Assembly (NCBI GenBank): GCA_946549155.1 | Contig: CAMNQN010000032.1 | Coordinates: 1 to 19,914 of the forward strand | Direction: 5' to 3' | Source: an uncultured Lachnospiraceae bacterium | GTDB taxonomy: Bacteria > Bacillota > Clostridia > Lachnospirales > Lachnospiraceae | Length of the DNA stretch: 19,914 bases | In this document: piece by piece, positions 13,784-19,914 of the stretch | How the letters are laid out: every line of letters begins with the position of its first letter | Numbering within the stretch: the stretch's first letter is position 1 | Notes under the pieces: model-generated | What the model saw: only the letters and a program-made list of their open reading frames with translations | Told to the model about the DNA's origin: nothing | Databases searched by the model: none | Translations under genes and position numbers: made by a program

Positions 13784-14860
13784 ATGAAAAAGAGGAAAAG
13801 ATGGGGACTTGCACTGGCGGCGGGATTGGTGGTTTTCGGACTGACCGGATGCGGCCATGGAAGCGGATCAGGAGAAAAAAGGATTGTCCGGATCGGTCAC
13901 AATCAGTCTCAGAACCATCCCACCCACATTGCGCTGACGGCGTTCCAGGAATTTATCAATGAAAAGCTGGGGGACAAGTATCAGGTGGAGGTATATCCCG
14001 GCGAGCTTTTAGGCTCCCAGGCGGAGATGGTGCAGCTGACTCAGACCGGTGCCATCGACTATTGCATCGCCAGTAACTCCATTCTGGAAACCTTCAGTGA
14101 GAACTGGTCCATTTTTAACCTGCCCTTCCTGTTCTCCAGTGCACAGGCTTATCACGCTGCGATGGATGATCCCAAGGTGACAGATTCGATCTTTGAGGCA
14201 TCCAAAAAGGCCGGGTTTGTGGCGGTGACCTGGCTGGACGCAGGTACCAGAAACTTCTATACGATGAACAAGCCCATCAACAGTCCGAAGGATCTTAAGG
14301 GTCTGAAGATTCGGGTACAGCAGTCTCCCACCAATATTGAGATGATGCGTCTGCTGGGCGGATCCGCCACCCCCATGGGCTTTGGCGAGGTGTACACGGC
14401 CCTTCAGTCCGGGATCATCGACGGAGCGGAAAACAATGAGCTGGCCTTGACGGACAACGGTCACGGCGATGTCTGTAAATATTATTCCTACGATATGCAC
14501 CAGATGGTTCCGGATATCGTGATCGGGAACGTGGCATTTATGGAAAGTCTCACCCGGGAGGAGCAGGCCATTTTTGAGGAGGGCTACCAGCTGATCAACA
14601 GGGTTCAGCGGGAAGAGTGGACGAAGGCTGTGGAGGCGGCCAAGAATCGAGCCCAAAGGGAGCAGGGAGTGGAGTTTCTCTATCCGGATACTGCGCCCTT
14701 CCGGGAAGCCGTGATCTCTCTGCATGAGTCGATCCTGTCCGCGAATCCAGATCTACAGCCGATTTATGATAAAATTCAGGATTATAATGCCCAGTACACC
14801 GAAGAGGCAGAAGAGGAAAGGGACGGGGTGGAAACAGAAAAAAGCAGGAGGGTATCATGA
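13784..14860 (+). CDS. dctP: TRAP transporter solute-binding lipoprotein, DctP family
   Basis: 358 residues. A lipoprotein signal peptide has positive residues at 2-6, a hydrophobic core to 20 and lipobox LTGC with C23, so it should be anchored outside the membrane as in Gram-positive cells. The DctP fold is shown by RIGHNQSQNHPTH (36-48), GELLGSQAEMVQ (73-84), GTRNFYT (154-160) and LKGLKIRVQQS (171-181). R177 is the conserved carboxylate-binding arginine. Neighbouring uronate genes suggest a hexuronate ligand (glucuronate or galacturonate). AAGGAGG (13766-13772) supports the start. Its TGA overlaps the dctQ ATG. Confidence 0.92.
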   Translation: MKKRKRWGLALAAGLVVFGLTGCGHGSGSGEKRIVRIGHNQSQNHPTHIALTAFQEFINEKLGDKYQVEVYPGELLGSQAEMVQLTQTGAIDYCIASNSILETFSENWSIFNLPFLFSSAQAYHAAMDDPKVTDSIFEASKKAGFVAVTWLDAGTRNFYTMNKPINSPKDLKGLKIRVQQSPTNIEMMRLLGGSATPMGFGEVYTALQSGIIDGAENNELALTDNGHGDVCKYYSYDMHQMVPDIVIGNVAFMESLTREEQAIFEEGYQLINRVQREEWTKAVEAAKNRAQREQGVEFLYPDTAPFREAVISLHESILSANPDLQPIYDKIQDYNAQYTEEAEEERDGVETEKSRRVS

Positions 14861-15363
14861 AGCAGTTTCGATTTGTTTTAAACAAGATTTTAGATGTGCT
14901 GGCGGGGGTGAGCTTCCTTGTGATGGTGGCTTTGACCTGCTGGCAGGTATTTACCAGATACATCCTTCAGCACCCCTCCTCCTGGTCCGAGGAGCTGGTG
15001 GGCTATCTGTTCGGATGGATGGCGCTCTTTGGCGCGTCCCTGGTGGCTGGGGAGCGGGGGCATATGAATATCCCGGTGCTGGTGGAGCGTTTTGGCATAA
15101 ACGGAAGAAAAGCCTTCGTCATTTTTGCGGAGTTGACCGCCTGTATTTTCTCAGCAGTGATTCTGGTATACGGAGGGGTGCAGATCGCCTCTCTGGCTAT
15201 GGTGCAGATGACCTCCTCCCTGGGGATTCCCATCGGTGTATTTTACTGGGTGCTGCCCGTCAGCGGTGGGCTGAATGTGATTTATACGCTGCTGAATATT
15301 GTGGACATCTGCAGCGGCACGATCTCTCTGAAAACCCCGGATGAATTGGAAAAGGAGGCATAG
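14857..15363 (+). CDS. dctQ: TRAP transporter small membrane subunit, DctQ family
   Basis: 168 residues with four predicted membrane helices (around 15-35, 48-66, 87-108 and 127-148). The DctQ signature appears as WQVFTRYIL (29-37) followed by SWSEELVGYLFGW (42-54) and a GHMNIPVL segment (68-75). The ATG lies in an ATGA overlap with dctP, and GCAGGAGGG (14844-14852) is the ribosome site. It pairs with DctM to form the membrane part of the sodium- or proton-driven importer. Confidence 0.92.
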   Translation: MKQFRFVLNKILDVLAGVSFLVMVALTCWQVFTRYILQHPSSWSEELVGYLFGWMALFGASLVAGERGHMNIPVLVERFGINGRKAFVIFAELTACIFSAVILVYGGVQIASLAMVQMTSSLGIPIGVFYWVLPVSGGLNVIYTLLNIVDICSGTISLKTPDELEKEA

Positions 15364-15366
15364 CAT

Positions 15367-16668
15367 ATGGCGATCAAGGCGTTAATTGTAATCTTAGCTG
15401 TAATGCTGGCGCTGCTGTTCATTGGCGTTCCGGTGGCCTATTCCATCGGTATTTCCGCCCTGGCTGCCATCCTGATGGTGATCGATCTGGATGTGGCCGT
15501 ACTTACCGCAGCACAGAGAACCTTTGTGGGTATGAGTAAATTTTCCCTGACGGCGATTCCCTTTTTCGTACTAGCAGGAAATCTGATGAATCAGGGCGGC
15601 ATCGCCAGACGACTGGTGGATTTTGTTCTGGCGATTCTGGGTAAGCTGCCGGGGGCTCTTCTGGTGACCAACGTGGGCACCAACGCATTGTTTGGCGCCA
15701 TTTCTGGTTCCGCCTCCGCGGCGGCTGCCGCTGTGGGCAGCATGGTGCGGGAGGGAGAGGAGGAGCAGGGGTATGATCCGGCGCTGTGCGCGGCTACGAA
15801 TGCGGCTTCCGCCCCCTCCGGACTGCTGATTCCTCCCTCCAATGCGCTGATCACCTACTCGCTGGTATCCGGAGGCACCTCTGTGGCGGCATTGTTTATG
15901 GCAGGCTATATTCCGGGGCTGATCTGGGCGGTCTGCTGCGGCGTGGCGGCGGTGGTTCTGGCAAAGAGAAACGGCTACAGGGGCACACCGGGGAAATTCA
16001 GCTGGAGGAAGTTTGGCAGTACCACGCTGAGAGCAATTCCCTCCCTGTCTCTGATTATTGTGGTCATCGGGGGAATCATTGCCGGTATTTTCACTGCCAC
16101 AGAAGGGTCCGCCATCGCGGTGGTGTACGCGCTGATTCTGGGCATCTGCTATAGGAACATTACCTGGAAATCCTTTTGGAGAATCACCGTGGAGTCGGCA
16201 AAGACCAGCGGCATGATTGTATTCCTCATCGGCGTTTCCAATATTCTGGGCTGGGTGATGGCCTTCACCCAGATTCCCCAGGCCATCTCCAGACTGCTGC
16301 TGGGAGTGACCGACAGCCAGATCATCATTCTGCTGATTATGAACCTGATTCTGCTGATTTCCGGCACCTTCATGGACGTGACTCCGGCCATCATGATTTT
16401 TACGCCGCTGTTCCTTCCCATTGTGAAAACCTTTGGCATGAGTCCGGTACAGTTCGGACTGATTCTCGTTTACAACCTCTGCATCGGCAACATCACGCCG
16501 CCAGTGGGAAATACGCTGTTTGTGGGAATCAAGGTGGGAAGGACTTCACTGACGAAGGTGATGCCCTATATGCTGATCTATTATGGGGCGATTTTGCTGG
16601 GACTGATACTGGTAACCTATGTGCCGGCAATGTCTCTGGGACTTCCCTCTGCGGCAGGATTACTTTAG
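15367..16668 (+). CDS. dctM: TRAP transporter large permease, DctM family
   Basis: 433 residues, standard length, about a dozen membrane segments. Family motifs are AIPFFVLAGNLMNQGGIA (59-76), the GSASAAAAAVGSM segment (116-128), APSGLLIPPSNALI (149-162), and FMDVTPAIMIFTPLFLP (336-352). It starts three bases after the dctQ stop with AAAAGGAGG (15351-15359) upstream. It forms the substrate channel of the TRAP importer with DctQ and the DctP lipoprotein. Context suggests hexuronate uptake. Confidence 0.95.
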   Translation: MAIKALIVILAVMLALLFIGVPVAYSIGISALAAILMVIDLDVAVLTAAQRTFVGMSKFSLTAIPFFVLAGNLMNQGGIARRLVDFVLAILGKLPGALLVTNVGTNALFGAISGSASAAAAAVGSMVREGEEEQGYDPALCAATNAASAPSGLLIPPSNALITYSLVSGGTSVAALFMAGYIPGLIWAVCCGVAAVVLAKRNGYRGTPGKFSWRKFGSTTLRAIPSLSLIIVVIGGIIAGIFTATEGSAIAVVYALILGICYRNITWKSFWRITVESAKTSGMIVFLIGVSNILGWVMAFTQIPQAISRLLLGVTDSQIIILLIMNLILLISGTFMDVTPAIMIFTPLFLPIVKTFGMSPVQFGLILVYNLCIGNITPPVGNTLFVGIKVGRTSLTKVMPYMLIYYGAILLGLILVTYVPAMSLGLPSAAGLL

Positions 16669-16686
16669 CAGGAAAGGACAAGGTAT

Positions 16687-18291
16687 ATGCAGTTAAGCGA
16701 ACAGGGTTTACGTTTGGACAAAGGAAAATGGGAGGCCGCCGGCTATAAGCTGCCGGAATATGACAGGGCGGCCATGATAGAAAAAACAAAGGAGAAGCCC
16801 TTCTGGCTTCATTTTGGCGCAGGGAATATTTTCCGGGCGTATCAGGCGGCTGTGGTGGAAAAGCTGCTGGATACCGGAGTCATTGACCGGGGACTGATCG
16901 CTGTGGGCGGGCATGAGGCGGTGGAAAGGCTATTTTGGCCCCACGACAATTATCATCTGATGGTCACCCTGAAGGCCAACGGTACCGTGGAAAAGATGGT
17001 TATCGGAAGTGTGGCGGAGGCTCTGACCATGGATGCGGGGCAGGAGCGTCATCTGCAGCGTCTGGCGGAGATTTTTCGGAAGGATTCCCTGCAGATGGTC
17101 ACCTTCACCATCACGGAGAAGGGCTACAGCCTGAAGAGGGGAGACGGCTCCCTCCTGCCGGAGGTGGCGGAGGATCTTGCCAGGGGGCCTGCCGAACCGG
17201 TCAGCTATATGGGAAGAGTGGCCGCCCTTTTGCATGCCCGGTTCCAGGCGGGAGGGAAGCCTCTGGCTATGGTGAGTATGGATAACTGCTCCCATAATGG
17301 GGATAAGCTGAAAGCGTCGATTCTGGCCTTTGCGGAGGCCTGGGAGAAGAAAGGACTGGTGAATGCAGGCTTCGGGGCTTATGTGAGGGATGAGACAAAG
17401 GTGTCCTTCCCCTGGACCATGATTGACAAGATCGTCCCCCGTCCCGACAAGTCGGTGGAAAGGCTGCTGGCAAAGGACGGGCTGGAGGGGATGGACCCCA
17501 TCGTCACAGACAGAAAGACCTACATTGCCCCCTTCGTCAATGGGGAGGAGACCCAGTATCTGGTGGTGGAGGATAAGTTTCCCGGCGGGAGGCCCCAGCT
17601 GGAAGCAGGCGGCCTGATTTTCACCGACGGGGAAACGGTGGATAAGGTGGAAAAGATGAAGGTCTGCACCTGTTTAAATCCGCTGCATACCGCGCTGGCT
17701 GTGTTCGGCTGCGTGCTGGGCTTTGAGAAGATTTCCCAGGAGATGCGGGACCCCCTGCTGAAAAAGCTGGTGGAGGGAATCGGATATAAAGAGGGCCTTC
17801 CGGTGGTGGTGAATCCCGGCGTGCTGGACCCGAAGGAATTTATCGATACGGTGCTTCAGGTGCGGCTGCCCAATCCCTTTATGCCGGATACGCCTCAGAG
17901 AATTGCCACCGACACCTCCCAGAAGCTGGGCGTGCGTTTTGGCGAGACCGTGAAGGCTTACGCAGCCTCCGAAGAGCTGTCTGTGTCGGACCTGAAATTG
18001 ATTCCATTGGTGTATGCGGGCTGGCTGCGTTATCTGATGGCGGTGGACGACAGCGGCAAAGCCTTTGAACTCAGCGCCGATCCGCTTCTGGAGACGGTAT
18101 GCCCGGTGGTGGCAGGATTTTGTCTGGGAAAAGAGGCGGACGTGGATGTCCTGCGCCCGGTGCTGGAAAATAAGGCAATTTTCGGTGTAAACCTCCGGGA
18201 GGTGGGGCTGGCGGACAGAGTGTGCGGTTACTTTAAGGAAATGATCGCAGGGCCGGGAGCCGTGCGGGCCACCCTGGAAAAATACGTGTAA
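16687..18291 (+). CDS. uxuB: Mannitol dehydrogenase family hexuronate reductase, probably fructuronate reductase
   Basis: 534 residues of the long-chain polyol/mannitol dehydrogenase family. The nucleotide-binding start HFGAGNIFRAY is at 42-52; VSMDNCSHNG is at 196-205; FPWTMIDKI is at 241-249; the catalytic Lys region, KVCTCLNPLHTALA, is at 325-338. It would reduce D-fructuronate to D-mannonate, or tagaturonate to altronate, using NADH. UxaC immediately downstream makes either keto-acid, so the substrate cannot be fixed from the window. The protein is about 50 residues longer than E. coli UxuB or UxaB. The ribosome site AGGAAAGGACAAGG (16670-16683) is broad. No uxuA or uxaA dehydratase is next to it. 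Confidence 0.82.
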   Translation: MQLSEQGLRLDKGKWEAAGYKLPEYDRAAMIEKTKEKPFWLHFGAGNIFRAYQAAVVEKLLDTGVIDRGLIAVGGHEAVERLFWPHDNYHLMVTLKANGTVEKMVIGSVAEALTMDAGQERHLQRLAEIFRKDSLQMVTFTITEKGYSLKRGDGSLLPEVAEDLARGPAEPVSYMGRVAALLHARFQAGGKPLAMVSMDNCSHNGDKLKASILAFAEAWEKKGLVNAGFGAYVRDETKVSFPWTMIDKIVPRPDKSVERLLAKDGLEGMDPIVTDRKTYIAPFVNGEETQYLVVEDKFPGGRPQLEAGGLIFTDGETVDKVEKMKVCTCLNPLHTALAVFGCVLGFEKISQEMRDPLLKKLVEGIGYKEGLPVVVNPGVLDPKEFIDTVLQVRLPNPFMPDTPQRIATDTSQKLGVRFGETVKAYAASEELSVSDLKLIPLVYAGWLRYLMAVDDSGKAFELSADPLLETVCPVVAGFCLGKEADVDVLRPVLENKAIFGVNLREVGLADRVCGYFKEMIAGPGAVRATLEKYV

Positions 18292-18302
18292 ATGATAAGT
18301 GC

Positions 18303-18352
18303 CGGATAAATCTGCGGAGGACAAAAAGCGCAGCTTTGTCCGGCTGTATCCG
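18303..18352 (+). other. Nested stem-loops in the uxuB-uxaC spacer
   Basis: CGGATA (18303-18308) pairs with TATCCG (18347-18352), and inside it GGACAAA (18319-18325) pairs with TTTGTCC (18335-18341) around a 9-base loop. No T-run follows, so it is not an intrinsic terminator. This 97-base spacer is the longest inside operon 2, where other genes overlap or nearly touch. A role in mRNA processing or stability is a guess. Confidence 0.4.
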
Positions 18353-18388
18353 TATTGCAAAAACGTTCAGGAAAAAAGGAGAAGGAAA

Positions 18389-19789
18389 ATGAAAAAATTC
18401 ATGGATGAGGAATTTCTGCTGTCCACTCCGACGGCGCGGAAGCTGTATCACGAGTATGCGGAGGCGATGCCCATCATCGATTATCACTGCCATATCAATC
18501 CTCAGGAAATCTATGAGGACCGCCAGTTCGAGAATATTACCCAGGTATGGCTGGGGGGCGATCATTACAAATGGCGCCAGATGCGTTCCAACGGCGTGGA
18601 GGAAAGGGATATCACTGGGGACGCCCCGGACCGGGAAAAATTCCAGAAGTGGGCGGAAACGCTGGAGCTTGCCATCGGAAATCCTCTGTATCACTGGAGC
18701 CACCTGGAATTGAAGCGGTATTTTGGCTACGAGGGATATTTAAACGGAGATACAGCAAAGGAGGTATGGAAGCTCTGCAACGAAAAACTCACCGGCGGAA
18801 CGATGTCCGCCAGAAGCCTGATCAAAATGTCCAATGTAACGGTAATCTGCACCACAGACGATCCGGCGGATACGCTGGAGTGGCATAAAAAAATCGCGGA
18901 GGATGAAAGCTTTGACGTACAGGTGCTTCCCGCCTGGAGGCCGGAGCGGGCCATGAACATGAAAAAACCGGATTATCCGGATTATCTGAAGCGCTTAAGT
19001 CAGGTATCCGGTGTGAAGATCACAAGCTTTGCCGCGCTGATTCAGGCGCTGCGGGTGCGGATGGATTACTTTGCACAGGCGGGCTGCAGGATATCGGATC
19101 ACAGCCTGGATTATGTAATGTATGCGTCGGCTTCCGGGGAGGAGATTGAGGAGATTTTTGCCAGGCGGCTCTCCGGCGTTATGGCCACAAAAGAGGAAAC
19201 GAAAAAATTCGAGACGGCCTTCCTGGTGGCTATGGGCCGGGAATATCACAAGAAAAACTGGGTAATGCAGCTCCACTACGGGGTAAAGCGGGACAACAAC
19301 GGAAAGCTTTACGCCCAACTGGGGCCGGATGCCGGAATCGACTGTATCAATAACTTTGCCCCCTCCTCGGAGATGGCGGATTTCTTAAACGAGCTGGCAA
19401 AGACGGATGAGCTTCCCAGGACGATTCTGTATTCTCTGAACCCCAACGATAACGCTGCCATCGGCACCATCATCGGCTGCTTCCAGGACAGCAGCGCGGC
19501 AGGAAAGCTTCAGCAGGGCAGCGGCTGGTGGTTCAATGACAACAAGACCGGTATGATCGAGCAGATGACTTCCCTGGCCAACCTGGGGCTGCTGGGCAAC
19601 TTCATCGGAATGCTCACCGATTCCAGAAGCTTTTTATCCTACACCCGCCACGAGTATTTCCGGCGGATCCTGTGCGACCTGATCGGCGGCTGGGTGGAAA
19701 ACGGGGAGTATCCGGAGGATTATAAGGCGCTGGAGAAGATCGTGAAGGGGATTTCCTACAACAATGCAGTGCGGTATTTCGGATTTTAA
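18389..19789 (+). CDS. uxaC: Uronate isomerase (glucuronate isomerase)
   Basis: 466 residues, matching the roughly 470 of E. coli UxaC. The beginning, MKKFMDEEFLL...ARKLYH, fits the family start. The metal-binding HxH (H33, H35 in DYHCHINP) is present. Near the C-terminus GWWFNDNKTGM, GMLTDSRSFLSY and HEYFRRILC are characteristic. It isomerises glucuronate to fructuronate and galacturonate to tagaturonate in the cytoplasm. The ATG at 18389 is chosen over an in-frame GTG at 18299 because AAAAAAGGAGAAGG (18372-18385) precedes it and the family starts there. Last gene of operon 2; no terminator is visible before the window ends. Confidence 0.96.
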   Translation: MKKFMDEEFLLSTPTARKLYHEYAEAMPIIDYHCHINPQEIYEDRQFENITQVWLGGDHYKWRQMRSNGVEERDITGDAPDREKFQKWAETLELAIGNPLYHWSHLELKRYFGYEGYLNGDTAKEVWKLCNEKLTGGTMSARSLIKMSNVTVICTTDDPADTLEWHKKIAEDESFDVQVLPAWRPERAMNMKKPDYPDYLKRLSQVSGVKITSFAALIQALRVRMDYFAQAGCRISDHSLDYVMYASASGEEIEEIFARRLSGVMATKEETKKFETAFLVAMGREYHKKNWVMQLHYGVKRDNNGKLYAQLGPDAGIDCINNFAPSSEMADFLNELAKTDELPRTILYSLNPNDNAAIGTIIGCFQDSSAAGKLQQGSGWWFNDNKTGMIEQMTSLANLGLLGNFIGMLTDSRSFLSYTRHEYFRRILCDLIGGWVENGEYPEDYKALEKIVKGISYNNAVRYFGF

Positions 19790-19794
19790 ATTTG

Positions 19795-19866
19795 TGTTTG
19801 GTTAATTACCCGGACGCAGGAAAAGGCGGGCGCGCAGGGCCACAAGCAGCTGGAAAATAACTCCGG
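19795..19866 (-). repeat. Right copy of the flanking imperfect inverted repeat
   Basis: The reverse complement of this stretch aligns with positions 1-80: 55 ungapped bases with 41 identities, including a 14-base identical block at the same offset, then TAATTAACC after an 8-base gap. It begins only 6 bases after the uxaC stop. On the minus strand it stays open from the window edge to a TAA near 19788, so it might be the end of a minus-strand gene. That peptide is Cys-, Pro- and Phe-rich and unfamiliar. The two copies point inward, as terminal inverted repeats or two oppositely placed copies of a dispersed element would. Confidence 0.7.
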
Positions 19867-19914
19867 ATACCAAGAAAATCTAAGATGCAGCCGGGCGAAA
19901 ATTCCGGGCACCGG

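Noticed and set aside
18299..18388. GTG start extending UxaC by 30 residues
   Set aside because: No ribosome site before it, the extension is unlike the family, and it spans the stem-loop spacer; ATG 18389 has a strong site.
19867..19914. Hairpin from the CCGGGC repeats near the right edge
   Set aside because: The two CCGGGC copies are direct, not inverted; only CCGG can pair, and there is no T-run, so a terminator call is not supported.
1..19914. CRISPR array, tRNA, rRNA, transposase or integrase
   Set aside because: No spaced direct repeats, cloverleaf genes or recombinase motifs were found in reading the sequence and its frames.

Overview
The window looks like a chromosomal segment of an anaerobic, Gram-positive, Clostridia-type bacterium, most likely Lachnospiraceae-like. 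The reasons are strong AGGAGG-type ribosome sites, a lipoprotein-type TRAP binding protein, many oxygen-sensitive Fe-S enzymes, moderately high G+C with G/C-rich third positions, and an AT-rich sigma-A promoter. The taxon is an inference. All convincing genes lie on the + strand in two tight operons.

Operon 1 (promoter near 148-176, genes 234-13554, terminator 13578-13643) encodes a compact route from oxaloacetate to succinate together with electron-transfer machinery. It starts with a lactate/malate dehydrogenase-family enzyme that has the malate-type arginine in its specificity loop. Next come hdrB, hdrC and hdrA and four Flx-type genes (MvhD-like flxD, two 4Fe-4S dicluster proteins, and a flavin/NAD oxidoreductase). 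Then follow a soluble two-subunit fumarate reductase (Fe-S subunit plus flavoprotein, no membrane anchor), a short AspT/YidE-type permease, two-subunit class I fumarase, and a DUF1275 membrane protein. My reading is that NADH electrons enter at FlxA and reach the HdrA flavin through FlxB/C/D. There they are split between ferredoxin and, through HdrC/HdrB, the fumarate reductase. Malate dehydrogenase and fumarase would supply fumarate, and the permease would handle the dicarboxylates. This would be a cytoplasmic, electron-bifurcating form of fumarate respiration. The gene identities are well supported; the coupling is inferred. A Rex-like site upstream of the promoter would fit control by the NADH/NAD+ ratio.

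Operon 2 (genes 13784-19789) is a hexuronate operon: a TRAP transporter (DctP lipoprotein, DctQ, DctM), a mannitol-dehydrogenase-family hexuronate reductase (UxuB-like) and uronate isomerase UxaC. No uxuA, kdgK or kdgA is present, so the pathway must finish elsewhere. No terminator is visible after uxaC inside the window.

The two operons are bracketed by an imperfect inverted repeat (1-80 and 19795-19866) that no recognised gene explains and that may run past the window's left edge. No transposase, tRNA, rRNA or CRISPR array was seen. The only gene-free stretches over 200 bp are the left flank (1-233) and the inter-operon region (13555-13783); none exceeds 300 bp.
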